DNA of 64,000 nucleotides, from positions 2,096,501 through 2,160,500 of the forward strand of contig NC_019703.1 in NCBI RefSeq assembly GCF_000317045.1. The letters are read 5' to 3'. A program made the translations under genes and the position numbers. Positions 1 to 9,985 of the stretch are shown piece by piece (within the stretch, counting starts at the first letter, position 1; the number at the start of each line of letters is the position of its first letter). Under the pieces are notes generated by a model that was not told the DNA's origin, did not search any database, and worked only from the letters and a program-made list of their open reading frames with translations. Source of the DNA: Geitlerinema sp. PCC 7407. Lineage in GTDB: Bacteria > Cyanobacteriota > Cyanobacteriia > PCC-7407.

Positions 1-5
1 AAGCC

Positions 6-422
6 GTGAATCAAGGGCGATCGCGCACAGACCAGCGAGGCCAGCAGGGCGAAGACCTCGTGGCCGAGTGGCTCCAAGGGCAGGGTTGGCAAATCTTGCA
101 GCGGCGGTGGCGCTGTCGCTGGGGCGAGCTGGATCTGGTTGCTCAGCAGCCCGAAACGGGCGCGATCGCCTTTGTCGAAGTCAAAACCCGCAGCCCCAAA
201 AACTGGGACGCTGACGGCCTGCTCGCCATCACGCCCCAAAAACAGCAAAAGTTATGGCGCGCTGCCCAAACATTTCTGGTCAGTTTTCCCGAGCTGGCCG
301 CCTGTCCGTGCCAGTTCGATGTAGCGCTGGTCGGCTATCGCGAAGCCTCACCTGCCAACGGGGCGATCGCCCCGTCCCTCGTTCTCCAGCAGTATCTTCC
401 CGCAGCCTTCAGCCCCGAATAG
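6..422 (+). CDS. YraN/UPF0102 family endonuclease-like protein
   Basis: This 138-residue protein belongs to the YraN (UPF0102) family, which has the restriction-endonuclease-like fold and an unclear cellular role. The family core is visible: GELDLVA at residues 40-46 and FVEVKTR at 56-62, giving the usual acidic and lysine residues (E41, D43, E58, K60). The start is a GTG at position 6, only five bases from the window edge, so an earlier start cannot be excluded. Family and fold are fairly sure; function is not. Confidence 0.8.
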   Translation: MNQGRSRTDQRGQQGEDLVAEWLQGQGWQILQRRWRCRWGELDLVAQQPETGAIAFVEVKTRSPKNWDADGLLAITPQKQQKLWRAAQTFLVSFPELAACPCQFDVALVGYREASPANGAIAPSLVLQQYLPAAFSPE

Positions 423-457
423 TCTCCGGGCCGCCCAAGCCTGCGACGCTCCAACCC

Positions 458-847
458 CTAAGCCAAGGTCTCCGGGCAATAGCCCAACCCAGACACGAAC
501 TGTTGACGAAACTCTTCGATTTCTTCGCGATCGGGGCTACCGTGGGAAACCACAGCCACCTGATAGCGATGCATCACTTCCACCGGTGATAGACCAATTT
601 CGAGTCCCCACAGCGCCATGCGCACCCGAATTGCCGGTTCGTAGGGAATGCCCAACTCATTCAGGAAGGCCTGAAAGTCTCCATCTTGTTGAGAAGAGAG
701 GGCCTGTTTCATCTTGATCCGGATGACCCAGCCGTCAATTTGGTGAATCACGGTTACAAAGGCAACCGGCAGATCCGAAGACCGATGCAGGTACTCAACA
801 ATCCTGAGGGTTAAGCTGGCATTAGCAAGATAGTGAATATATTCCAT
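458..847 (-). CDS. conserved hypothetical protein, 129 aa
   Basis: I do not recognise a named domain in this soluble protein. It begins MEYIHYLANASL, and the reading frame stays open 27 codons further upstream to position 928. That extension has low-complexity hydrophobic content and no convincing ribosome site, so I chose the internal ATG at 847. The C-terminal half is acidic (SPDREEIEEFRQQF). It faces the YraN gene convergently across a 35-base gap. It is probably a real gene, given its codon usage and single clean frame, but the exact start is uncertain. Confidence 0.55.
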   Translation of the reverse strand: MEYIHYLANASLTLRIVEYLHRSSDLPVAFVTVIHQIDGWVIRIKMKQALSSQQDGDFQAFLNELGIPYEPAIRVRMALWGLEIGLSPVEVMHRYQVAVVSHGSPDREEIEEFRQQFVSGLGYCPETLA

Positions 848-1120
848 ATCGCTCGAATACAGCCAGGCCAGTTCTACACCTATATTCTCACTGGGAAAGG
901 TTAATCCTAGTAGGGGTAAAGTCCCCAAGTCCCATGGGGGGTCTTACCCAAATTTGGCCCTACAGGACAAAAAATCCAAGTTTTAGCGGGGTAGAAGGCC
1001 GCTAGAATGGGAAATCGCGGCAAAAAGCTCCCCTTTGTGGGTGCGCGGCCTGCTGGGACTTTTGTTATGGGAGCAAGACTTGTGAGCGTGGATCTCGGGG
1101 GCGATCGCCCTACTTCGGCA

Positions 1121-2206
1121 ATGACCTCAACGCAATCTCCTCGCGATTGGCAGCTAGCGGCCTACGAGTATGACCTGCCCGAGGATCGCATTGCCCAAAA
1201 CCCCGTCGAACCGCGAGACCACGCGCGGCTCTTGGCGCTCACCTCTCCCACGGAGCATCGTCATCACCACTTTTACGATTTGCCGGATCTCTTGCAGCCA
1301 GGGGATCTCTTGGTGCTCAATAATACCCGCGTGATCCCGGCCCGCCTCTACGGCCGCAAGCCTGAAGGAGCCCAGGTCGAGGTGCTGCTGCTCGAGGAGC
1401 AGGGGCGCGATCGCTGGCTGGCCCTGGTGCGGCCCGGCAAACGCCTGAAGCCGGGAGCCCGCATTCTGTTTGGGCCGGAGGAGGCGCCCACGCTGACGGC
1501 GGAGGTGCTGGCGACGGACGAGGCGACCGGCGGGCGGGTGCTGCAGTTTGCGGTGCCGGAGGGGCGATCGCTGCTGACCCTGCTCGAAGATCTGGGGGAG
1601 ATGCCCCTGCCGCCCTATATTACTGATTCCCAGGCCGCCCCGGAGCGCTACCAGACGATCTACGGCGATCGCCCGGGGGCCGTGGCAGCGCCCACGGCGG
1701 GACTGCACTTTACTCCGGAGCTGCTTGAGCGTCTGGCCGAGCGGGGAATCGATCGGACTTTTGTGACCCTCCATGTGGGGGTCGGCACCTTTCGGCCCGT
1801 GGAGGTGGACGACATCACCACCCACCAGATGCACGGCGAGTGGATTGATGTCCCCGCCGAAACCGTGAAGAAGATCCAGGAAACTCAGGCTCGCGGGGGC
1901 CGGGTGATTGCCGTGGGTACCACCGCTGTCCGCTCCCTGGAAGGGGCCGCTCACGGAGGCGTGCTCCAGCCCTTCGAGGGCAAAACAAACCTGTTCATCT
2001 ATCCGGGCTATCGCTGGCGGGTCGTGGACGGCCTGATTACCAACTTCCACCTGCCGGGGTCTAGCCTGCTGATGCTGGTGAGCGCGCTGGTGGGCCGCGA
2101 TCGCCTGATGGAGATCTACCAAGAGGCGATCGCCCAGGCCTACCGGTTCTATTCCTTCGGCGACGCCATGATCATCTTGCCGGAGGCCCGCCGCTCCGGG
2201 GGCTAG
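1121..2206 (+). CDS. queA: S-adenosylmethionine:tRNA ribosyltransferase-isomerase QueA
   Basis: QueA transfers and isomerises the ribosyl moiety of S-adenosylmethionine onto preQ1 at position 34 of tRNA, giving epoxyqueuosine in the queuosine pathway. The 361-residue length is normal for the family. Characteristic segments include [17 protein letters not shown] near the N-terminus, [23 protein letters not shown] in the middle, and [17 protein letters not shown] near the C-terminus. The frame is open back to 1007, but the ATG at 1121 starts just before the conserved N-terminus, so the upstream 38 codons are unlikely to be translated. It ends 13 bases from the convergent caspase gene. Confidence 0.93.
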   Translation: MTSTQSPRDWQLAAYEYDLPEDRIAQNPVEPRDHARLLALTSPTEHRHHHFYDLPDLLQPGDLLVLNNTRVIPARLYGRKPEGAQVEVLLLEEQGRDRWLALVRPGKRLKPGARILFGPEEAPTLTAEVLATDEATGGRVLQFAVPEGRSLLTLLEDLGEMPLPPYITDSQAAPERYQTIYGDRPGAVAAPTAGLHFTPELLERLAERGIDRTFVTLHVGVGTFRPVEVDDITTHQMHGEWIDVPAETVKKIQETQARGGRVIAVGTTAVRSLEGAAHGGVLQPFEGKTNLFIYPGYRWRVVDGLITNFHLPGSSLLMLVSALVGRDRLMEIYQEAIAQAYRFYSFGDAMIILPEARRSGG

Positions 2207-2219
2207 CGACTCGCGGTCC

Positions 2220-4427
2220 CTACCCGATCTCCCATAGGGCCGACAGGGCGACAAACGCCGCCGTGTCCACGGTGGAAGTGGGCCGTGACGCTGCACTTCC
2301 CGCCCCAGCGCTTCGAGGGGAATCGAGATCGCGGAGCAGATTCTCGAGCATGTCTAGGGACTCCTCGCCCCTGAGGGGCAAAAATCCCCGGCGCGTTTTC
2401 TGCTGGCCTGCCACTCGCTGCAACCCCTGGAAAAAGCTGTCCAGGGGCTGTCGGCTCGCAAAGATCATCACCTCCAGGGACCCGGGTGGTCCCTGGGTGA
2501 GCAGGTTCACGCCGTCCTCGGGGCGGGGGATCACCTGGCTGCTGTTTTGGCGCACTAGGGTGGCATCGTCCGGCGCGTCCCAGGTGACGGGATGCAGCAC
2601 GGTAATGTCGCCGGTGGTGCCGATGGCGATCGCCCCCATGTACAGGTTTTCCGGCTCGCCATTGATCAGCTCGATCTCGATCGAGCGACCAATGCTAGCT
2701 GTGCGAGATTCGCGATCGCCCCCCACCCGCGACCCCGCTTCCTGGGCGCCGCGCGTCGCCACGGCCCGAATCACCTGCCCAGAATCGCGATCGCGCACGC
2801 GAGCGCTCACCCGCAGCGGTGATACTGCCCCCGTCTCCAGCTGCTGCAAGATCCGGTCCACCAGCAGGGACACCAGGCGAGGCCGCAGCCGCGCGACGGC
2901 CTGGGTTGGCGACTCCTCGGGCGGCCCAAACCCCTCGGTCAGCGGGCTGAGGGTCGGCCCAAACAAGCCGATACTGTTCACCGAGGGTAGGGTCGGCAGC
3001 TCCTGCACCTGGAGCTGAAACTGCATTTCGGCCGTCAGGCGCCCCAGGAAGCCATCGAGGGGCGTTCGATCGGTTGTGGGGACCAGCTCTACCATCGGCA
3101 GCTCCGCGATCGCCGCCTCGAGCTCCGCCCGATCGTCCTGGAGCGACTCATCAATTCCCAGGCGCAGCTTCGGACGGGTCGGCAACGCGATGATCTGCTC
3201 CCGCAACCGCAGCCCAGGACGCAGCAGCGCGCGATCGCCCTTCACCCAGCGGCCAGCGCCCCGCAGCCCCTCGCGCTCCAGACACTGGACCTCTCCCACC
3301 GGCTGACCCTGGTCATCCACCGCGCTAAACCGGGTGGTTGCTGTCGGCAGTCTCTGGGGCGAAACGCCCCCCAGCCAGAACTGCACCGTCTCTCCTGCCT
3401 GCTCAGTCACCACCGCCTCCGCCGATCGCCCCGCCAAGGGCGAAAAGTAGACTGGCCGGTCCTGGTTTTGCTGCGGCTGTGTCCCCAAGCTAGGCGGCTG
3501 GGCCGCACCCCGCCGCGCTGCTAGGGCCGTCGTATTTAGCCGCAACGCTTCGTAGAGCTCGGCTGCCGATACCCCTCCCGCCGCTTGCCACAGATAGCGC
3601 GTCAGCAGATAGGTAAAGGCCCCCGCACTAAAGCCATCCATGGGAATCTCTAAAGCCGTCTGGCTGCCCAGGGCCGAGCCGATCGCAACCCCCTTGGCTA
3701 TTCCCTTCGCCCGCAACGCCTCAAACTCCTCAACGGAGAGATTGAGCCGGGCCAGCCAGCGCTCCTGGTCGGCCAGTTCCGCCGCGCTGAGGGGCGTCGA
3801 GAAACCTGTCCGGCTAAAGTGGCCACTTTCTGAGCGCACCAGGGCATTTCCCCGCGTGCTCGACCCCGAGAAGCAGCAGTCGAGGACTACGGTCAGCGCC
3901 TCCGTCGGAATCAGCCTGGAAAGGAGAAAGAGCGATCGCTCGCTGATGTCTGGCGCCTCCCCTTTTCCCCCAGGTCCTAGCAGATCACCTGGCAAAATCG
4001 TGCCCACCAGCCCATCCGATCGCAAGGGCCGAAGGTCGATCATTCTTGAACCGTGGCCGGAGTAGTGCACCACGACCACATCTCCTGCTTTGGTCCCGGC
4101 GATCAACTCTTCCTCAAAGGCTTTGAGAATATTGGCGCGGGTCGGCTTATCCGGGGTGCGATCGGAGAGCTCGATAATATCGCTGGGATTGAAGCCAAAG
4201 CGATGAATTAGTAACTCCCGCTGCAAGTCAACGTCGGTCAGGCAGCCATGGAGACTCGTGGTGGGCTCTGGATACGCATTGATGCCAATCAACAAGGCGC
4301 GCTTGCGGGGCGTATCCTGGGCCAAGACGCGCCCATACTGCATCGCCTGCCGCGAAAACTGTCCCTGGCTCAGCCCCAGGGCCGCCAAGGCTGAACCTGA
4401 AAACTGCAAAAAATGACGGCGTTTCAT
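2220..4427 (-). CDS. exported caspase-family protein (orthocaspase/metacaspase type)
   Basis: This 735-residue protein has an N-terminal caspase-like (peptidase C14) domain. Residues 1-37 carry a twin-arginine-like leader (MKRRHFLQFSGSALAALG), suggesting export through Tat. The caspase fold begins at about residue 42 (KRALLIGINAYP). The catalytic dyad is visible: H125 in HYSGHGS and C185 in VLDCCFSG. The long C-terminal half matches no domain I recognise; it may sense or bind a partner. It lies 197 bases downstream of a TPR-CHAT gene on the same strand, so two caspase-fold proteases sit together. Family metacaspases cleave after Arg/Lys; the target here is unknown. Confidence 0.87.
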   Translation of the reverse strand: MKRRHFLQFSGSALAALGLSQGQFSRQAMQYGRVLAQDTPRKRALLIGINAYPEPTTSLHGCLTDVDLQRELLIHRFGFNPSDIIELSDRTPDKPTRANILKAFEEELIAGTKAGDVVVVHYSGHGSRMIDLRPLRSDGLVGTILPGDLLGPGGKGEAPDISERSLFLLSRLIPTEALTVVLDCCFSGSSTRGNALVRSESGHFSRTGFSTPLSAAELADQERWLARLNLSVEEFEALRAKGIAKGVAIGSALGSQTALEIPMDGFSAGAFTYLLTRYLWQAAGGVSAAELYEALRLNTTALAARRGAAQPPSLGTQPQQNQDRPVYFSPLAGRSAEAVVTEQAGETVQFWLGGVSPQRLPTATTRFSAVDDQGQPVGEVQCLEREGLRGAGRWVKGDRALLRPGLRLREQIIALPTRPKLRLGIDESLQDDRAELEAAIAELPMVELVPTTDRTPLDGFLGRLTAEMQFQLQVQELPTLPSVNSIGLFGPTLSPLTEGFGPPEESPTQAVARLRPRLVSLLVDRILQQLETGAVSPLRVSARVRDRDSGQVIRAVATRGAQEAGSRVGGDRESRTASIGRSIEIELINGEPENLYMGAIAIGTTGDITVLHPVTWDAPDDATLVRQNSSQVIPRPEDGVNLLTQGPPGSLEVMIFASRQPLDSFFQGLQRVAGQQKTRRGFLPLRGEESLDMLENLLRDLDSPRSAGAGSAASRPTSTVDTAAFVALSALWEIG

Positions 4428-4624
4428 AGATAGGAGGAAAACAATGAAAATTTCAAAAAATAGCCCAAAATGGCCGAAAAATTCTTCTTAAGCAGAGTGC
4501 ACTCCCCCTCAAGGTACACGCTGCGATCGCCGGATCTTTTCCCTCCACACATTCCTTTAAGGAGGCAAGTAAGGGCGCGAGGACGCGGGCTCTCTCTTTG
4601 TCATAAAGGCAGAGAGAGAGGCAA

Positions 4625-7600
4625 TCAGAAACTATTGCCAATGAGCGTGAAAGGCGCCCAGTAATAGGGATGCTGAAACGATGAGAGTTTGGGAGCCTCT
4701 GACGCGTCGCGCGCCTGGACTTGTAGACTCGATCGCTTCGCTGCTGTCACCAGCGCCGAGTCACTGCGCAACAGAGAAAGCTGAGCCTGCCGCAGGGCCT
4801 CCGCTTTTGTCATCGTCTCTGCGCCCGCAGGCTGCGCGAGGCGGTCATAAAAAAGCTGCATTAGCAGACTGGTACTGGCATCATTCACTGCCCACAGCGA
4901 TGCCATCACAGACTTGGCGCGGCCCTTTTCCAGGAAATAGGCGCTGATGCCTGCGATCTCGGTGCCGTCTGCGGCAGGTCCTCCCAGTGCCGTCTCACAG
5001 GCCGAGAGCACCACGAGGTGCACATCTCTCAGCTGACGGCCAATGGTGTTGATATCGGTAATTTTTAGCGGATCGCCATTGCCCAGGAGCAGATAGGAGG
5101 CTTCTGGCGCGCCGGGTTCAAACTTCGCGTGGGTGGCAATGTGGAGAACCCGGTGATCGCTGGCGCGATCGCGCATTGTCTCAAAGTCAAAGGCCTGATT
5201 CAAAAAGATCTCACCCGGATAGATCCCTTGGACATCTGCCGGATCTTGTCGGATCACGCCCTTCAGTTCACTCATAACATGGGGCAGCGGATTGAAGCCC
5301 GAGACTGCTTGCGACAGGCCCAGTCCCAGCACCGACGGTGGCTCAGCGCTCAGGCGATCGCGCGTATCTGTGAGCTCTGCTGAGAGGACCGTACTCACGG
5401 CGTAGTCCTCGATCAGGTAGCGATCGCCATCGTACAGCGCCGCCATCGGCAGATAGCGCGTCACCCGGTCCTGAGCAAACACCAAGTGCTGAATTTGGTT
5501 TTGCTGGATTTCCTTCGCTAGGGGCTCTATTAGCCACCCATAGAGCTGCTGTCCCTTGGCCTGAAGCTCTGGCAGCGACGACGCTTGCCCCGCTTGAATC
5601 AGCTCTCGGAACGCTAGCACCGTCTGACCAAGCTCCTCTTGGCTCACGGGCACCTCGATCTGGCCGACTACGCCTCCAGCACCGGTCCACAGCAGCCACA
5701 GCCGATCTTCGGTCACGAAAGGATAAATTAGCAGGGTTCCTGGCTGCGCCTCGACAATATCTCGCGCTGCATCACTGAGATAGCTCGGATCATTGAAATA
5801 CTGATCGCGATAGCGATTGTCTCTCACCTTTGCTTCGAAGGCTTTAACCTGCTCGTTATACTGAGCGACTAGAGATTCTTGCTGTCGATAGAGATCTTTG
5901 AGGGTGTCGCACTGGCTTTGTTCACAGGTATAGATCTTCTGGCCCAGCGCCACCAAGCTGCCGTGGTCGCTCACGATCTCTTGTTCGAGGGGCGTCATCT
6001 GAATCCCTTCGCTGGTCCAGGTTGCCCGAGTATCCCGAGAAAATTCTCGCAATTCCTCTAGCTTCAGCAGCTCCAAGACCTGCTGCGCTTCTCCCAGACG
6101 CCCCTGGGTAATCAGCAGATCTGCGAGGGACCGATAACGATCGCTCACGGTCTGTGTAAAAGACTCTTGCTCCTCGTGGGAGAGACTGCGCAGATCTTTG
6201 CGGATCTGCTCGGTGAGATTCACCGAGGTCTTGAGAAAGGCGATCGCCACCTCCGGCTGATCTGGCGCTACGAGATTTCCCAGCGAAGAAAGCGATCTGG
6301 CTTCATAGCCAGTTTCCTTGAGCTCACGGGCGATCGCCACCGACTGCCGCAGCGCTTCCTGGGCTTTTGCAGGCTGGTCGAGATCTTGATAGGTCAGCCC
6401 AAAAATATAGAGTGTCTCTTGGATATCCGATCGCAATCCAATTTTTTCTTGAATGGCCAGCGCCTCTTGCAACAGCGGCAATGCTTTTTCGGGACGTTTC
6501 TGCTTCTGATTAATATGGGCAATAACGCGCAACGTCCGACTTTCATTGGCGATCTCTCCTGCGCTCTGGCTATAGCGCAGCGCCTGCTGATAGTAGCCCA
6601 TCGCATCGTCATAGCGCTCTTGATTCAAGGCGATTGATCCCAAAGTAGCTAAACTCTGGATCTCCTTACGCTGATTTTTAATCTTTTGGCTGAGGGTGAG
6701 AGCTTGATTGGCGTAGTCCAAGGCGCGATCGTACTGCCCCAAGGAGCGATAGAGAAACGAGAGACTGAGCTGATCCCCAATCTCTTGTGAAACAGCGCCC
6801 ACCGATCGATGAATCTCCAAGGCTTCCTGTTGTAGCTTCAGCGCTCGAGCATACTGCGCCTGAGCCGCATAAAGGGAGGCAAGATTTCCCAGCGCAACGG
6901 CCTCTCCTCCTTTTTGGCCATTAGCCTGAGCAATTTCTAGAGATTGTTGAAGCTTTGTCTGCGCGTCTTCCGTACGTCCTTGGTCAGAATAAATTAAGCC
7001 TATATTGTTGAGGGGAGTAGCCAAGCTTTGTCCAGCCTCTTGAGCCAAGCCCTGGGCTTGTTGATGAAGCTCTAGAGCCCTTTGTAGGTCTCCCTGGTTA
7101 TGGAGCACGATTGCCCAGTTTCCTAAAATAGATGTTTCTAGGCGTTTTACCGGAATGCTGCGAGCTAGGTCTAGTGCCTGAGTATAGGCCTGGATGCCTT
7201 GAGGATACTGGCCGCGATCGCTATAAATTTGCCCTAGAGCGTTGAGGCTATGGGCCTGCTGCGCTTGATCTCCGACTGCCTTTGCCAGACTTATAGACTC
7301 ATGGGTGAGCGATAGAGCCTGCTCATACTGGCCCATATCGAGATACACTGCCCCCAAATTTTGGAGAGTTTTAGCTTGGTTGCGTCGATCGGCCTGCTCG
7401 CGCGCGATCGCAAGAGATTCTTCGTAGGCGCGGATCGCATTGGCATATTCGCCAACGTCATGATAGACAAGCGCAACATTATTCAGCAGTATGCTTTCTG
7501 CATAGCGAACTGAGCTCAAGCAGGATTTGCGGCCATACCCATCTACAGAGAAACCAGTACAGAGAGCGACTAAAGCATCTGGATCTCCGTCTTGAATGAG

Positions 7601-9628
7601 TTCAGTTCGTTTACGGTTGAGCTCTAGTACTTCTAAATAGGTCTCTAAGGCCTGAAGATGAAGCTCTCGATAGGTGTAGACGTTGCCGATATTCTGAAGG
7701 GAGGCAATTTCAAGCATCAAATCGCTGCCTCGGGCGAGCTCTAAGGCTTCTTGGAATGACGCGATCGCCTCATCATGGCGATTAGACGCCGTCAGCAATA
7801 ACCCCACCCGATTGAGGAGGAGACTTTTCTGCTTATTGTCTTGAATGTAGCGATCTTGAAACGGTAGAAGCGACTGAGCAATCTCAAGGGCCTTGTCCAC
7901 TTGATTTAGCTCGCGATAGACATCTGAGATGAACATGCGAGCCGCAAATTCTCCTGCGCGATCGCCTTGCTGCTCCGCGATCGCCAGAAATTCTTGATAG
8001 ACTTTCAGGGCCTCTTCCTGACGCTCATTATCTCGATAGGAGCTGGCCAAGCTGCCCAAAATTGTCTGCTTGTAGGCGGGCAGTTCCTCAGCCGGAAACC
8101 ACTCCTCGTTGGCTTCCAAAAATCTGATCGACGCCTGAAAGGCTTGCAGCGATTTTTCATGCAGGCTTTGGGTACTCCAGGCATGTCCCTGAGCCGTGTA
8201 GGTGTGGCTTATCCCTATGATGGCAGAGTATGCGAGGTCTTTTTGATTGTTTTTTTGAGCCTGAAGCAGAGCCTCTTGGAGGTACGGCAAAGCTTGGTTA
8301 TGGACTTCGATCGCCTCTAAAAATTGTCCTCGCTTAAATAAACTTTGGGCTTCGGTAACATAGGACTGCCCGATGCTCAGTGATGCTTGAGCTTGTTGCT
8401 TGGTATCCTCTAACGCTGTTACTGCGGCCTGATACTGGTGAAAGCGCTCTCGCCCTGCTGCGAACTGCCCATCCCAGATCAGCGCATATCCCCACAGACT
8501 CAGCACTTCTGCCTGGGCTGCGCGATCGCCCACCGCCCGAAATGTTGCCTCTGCCTGCTGAAAGGCGGCGATCGCCTCCGGATAGCGTTCTGCACTGGAA
8601 TAAGCGCTGCCTAGATTAAAGCTCAGCCAAGCAATGTCTTTGGAGGTGGCCGGATCGTCGAACTGCTGCCACGCCGTCAGCGATCGCTCCAAAGCGGCGA
8701 TCGCCTCATCGTAGCGCTTTTGGAAAGAGTGCAAGCGGCCAATCGATCGCAGCAGCGTTGCTTCGGTGCGCCGATCGTCCAGGGTTTCCGCCAGGACTAA
8801 TCCTTTTTGGTAAGCCTCTAGGGCGATCGCAGGATCGGATGCCTCGGTCAAAATCCCCTCTAGGAGAAAACCCGAAGCCATCAAAGGAGCGTGGTTGAGT
8901 TCTTGGGCCAGTGCTTGGGTTTTCGCCAAAGAGGCCTTGGCCTCGGTCGCAGCCTGAAGCTGAGAGTAGGCGCTGGTCTGCCACATATAGGCAATCGCCA
9001 AATAGTATTGCCGCTCGGGTACCTGCTCCGGCGACATCTCCAGCGCCTCTAGCTGCGCGATCGCCCCTCGCAAAGTCTCTAGGGCTTCTTTAGGATCGCC
9101 TTGCTTGACTTGGGCCACGCCCAGCCAACCTTGAACTCGCCCTTCTCGCAGGCGATCGCCCCGCGCTTGCCACACCGCCAGAGAAGGCTCGATCGCCGCG
9201 ATCGCCTCCGGGATCTGGTCTTGGCTCAGATAGGCCTCCGCTACCCACTGCTGGGCCTCCGCCACGCCCTCCTCATCTCCCAAGTCCTCGTAGATCGCCA
9301 ACCCCTTCTGGGCTAGCGCCAGCGCCTCTCCATAGTCTCCCTGCCACACGATCGCCTGCGACAACCCTAACAGCGCTGCGGCCTCCAGAGAGCGATCGCC
9401 GCCGCGTTTCGCCGCTGCCCGCACCTGCTCAAAGCCGCGCCGTGCTTCTGCTAGCTCCCCGCGATACAGGTGCGCAAAGCCTGTCTCTAGAGAGGAGGAG
9501 ATCTCCACCTGAGCGATCCAATGTCTCGAAGCCTCAGTCCGCTGCGCCGATGCCTCAGCCGGCAGCAGCAATCCAGCACTTCCCAGCAGCAGTACACACC
9601 ATGACACATCCAGAAGACGAGGGGGCAT
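4625..9628 (-). CDS. secreted TPR-CHAT protein, 1,667 aa
   Basis: The protein starts with a signal peptide (about residues 1-29, ending in AEASAQ). More than 1,000 residues of tetratricopeptide repeats follow, and it ends in a CHAT domain, a caspase-like peptidase fold. CHAT landmarks are HIATHAKFEP with the likely catalytic His at about 1500, and LSACETALGG with the likely catalytic Cys at about 1544, then ASLWAVND. The ATG at 9628 was chosen because AGGAG lies eight bases upstream; a GTG three codons earlier is weaker. TPRs probably bind a partner that controls the CHAT domain. The next gene downstream encodes a caspase, so the two may act in one proteolytic pathway; that is inference. Confidence 0.9.
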   Translation of the reverse strand: MPPRLLDVSWCVLLLGSAGLLLPAEASAQRTEASRHWIAQVEISSSLETGFAHLYRGELAEARRGFEQVRAAAKRGGDRSLEAAALLGLSQAIVWQGDYGEALALAQKGLAIYEDLGDEEGVAEAQQWVAEAYLSQDQIPEAIAAIEPSLAVWQARGDRLREGRVQGWLGVAQVKQGDPKEALETLRGAIAQLEALEMSPEQVPERQYYLAIAYMWQTSAYSQLQAATEAKASLAKTQALAQELNHAPLMASGFLLEGILTEASDPAIALEAYQKGLVLAETLDDRRTEATLLRSIGRLHSFQKRYDEAIAALERSLTAWQQFDDPATSKDIAWLSFNLGSAYSSAERYPEAIAAFQQAEATFRAVGDRAAQAEVLSLWGYALIWDGQFAAGRERFHQYQAAVTALEDTKQQAQASLSIGQSYVTEAQSLFKRGQFLEAIEVHNQALPYLQEALLQAQKNNQKDLAYSAIIGISHTYTAQGHAWSTQSLHEKSLQAFQASIRFLEANEEWFPAEELPAYKQTILGSLASSYRDNERQEEALKVYQEFLAIAEQQGDRAGEFAARMFISDVYRELNQVDKALEIAQSLLPFQDRYIQDNKQKSLLLNRVGLLLTASNRHDEAIASFQEALELARGSDLMLEIASLQNIGNVYTYRELHLQALETYLEVLELNRKRTELIQDGDPDALVALCTGFSVDGYGRKSCLSSVRYAESILLNNVALVYHDVGEYANAIRAYEESLAIAREQADRRNQAKTLQNLGAVYLDMGQYEQALSLTHESISLAKAVGDQAQQAHSLNALGQIYSDRGQYPQGIQAYTQALDLARSIPVKRLETSILGNWAIVLHNQGDLQRALELHQQAQGLAQEAGQSLATPLNNIGLIYSDQGRTEDAQTKLQQSLEIAQANGQKGGEAVALGNLASLYAAQAQYARALKLQQEALEIHRSVGAVSQEIGDQLSLSFLYRSLGQYDRALDYANQALTLSQKIKNQRKEIQSLATLGSIALNQERYDDAMGYYQQALRYSQSAGEIANESRTLRVIAHINQKQKRPEKALPLLQEALAIQEKIGLRSDIQETLYIFGLTYQDLDQPAKAQEALRQSVAIARELKETGYEARSLSSLGNLVAPDQPEVAIAFLKTSVNLTEQIRKDLRSLSHEEQESFTQTVSDRYRSLADLLITQGRLGEAQQVLELLKLEELREFSRDTRATWTSEGIQMTPLEQEIVSDHGSLVALGQKIYTCEQSQCDTLKDLYRQQESLVAQYNEQVKAFEAKVRDNRYRDQYFNDPSYLSDAARDIVEAQPGTLLIYPFVTEDRLWLLWTGAGGVVGQIEVPVSQEELGQTVLAFRELIQAGQASSLPELQAKGQQLYGWLIEPLAKEIQQNQIQHLVFAQDRVTRYLPMAALYDGDRYLIEDYAVSTVLSAELTDTRDRLSAEPPSVLGLGLSQAVSGFNPLPHVMSELKGVIRQDPADVQGIYPGEIFLNQAFDFETMRDRASDHRVLHIATHAKFEPGAPEASYLLLGNGDPLKITDINTIGRQLRDVHLVVLSACETALGGPAADGTEIAGISAYFLEKGRAKSVMASLWAVNDASTSLLMQLFYDRLAQPAGAETMTKAEALRQAQLSLLRSDSALVTAAKRSSLQVQARDASEAPKLSSFQHPYYWAPFTLIGNSF

Positions 9629-9985
9629 CGTCAACACTCCTGATTGAAACTATCCAAGATGCCTATCTAGTTCCGCTGCTCAACGTAACCAGAGACTACG
9701 AAAATTCGATCGCAAAGAATTTTCAGAGGCAACCTATCTGATTGAAACATTCAGATGAATTCTAATTTCGTATGCCTTGGAAAAAATCTACTGATTGCTC
9801 AAGCGATCGCCTGGGCCGGACAAAACTTGACCTAGCTATAGAGCCTTGTACACTGTTCAATCATCCCTAAAAAAATCCCTCTTTCATTGTTTGTCCGAGC
9901 TTGATCAGAAAAACAATAAAAGAGGGAAAATCGTAATTTAAATGAAAAAGAATCTGGCGAGATTCTTATCTCTGCGCTCTACTCC
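9629..9985. other. intergenic region, TPR-CHAT 5' end to PEP-CTERM gene
   Basis: This 357-base stretch holds the presumed promoter of the TPR-CHAT gene and, at its other end, the strong terminator of the PEP-CTERM gene. I see no additional gene in it. Confidence 0.6.
9868..9930 (-). terminator. rho-independent terminator of the PEP-CTERM gene
   Basis: A 17-base stem (9876-9892 against 9911-9927, one mismatch) closes an 18-base loop. Read on the minus strand it is followed by a run of seven T residues, as expected for termination of the gene ending at 9986. Confidence 0.75.

Noticed and set aside
1154-2296. 380-codon antisense frame over queA
   Set aside because: Mirror of a well-recognised gene; composition is low-complexity and no domain is seen.
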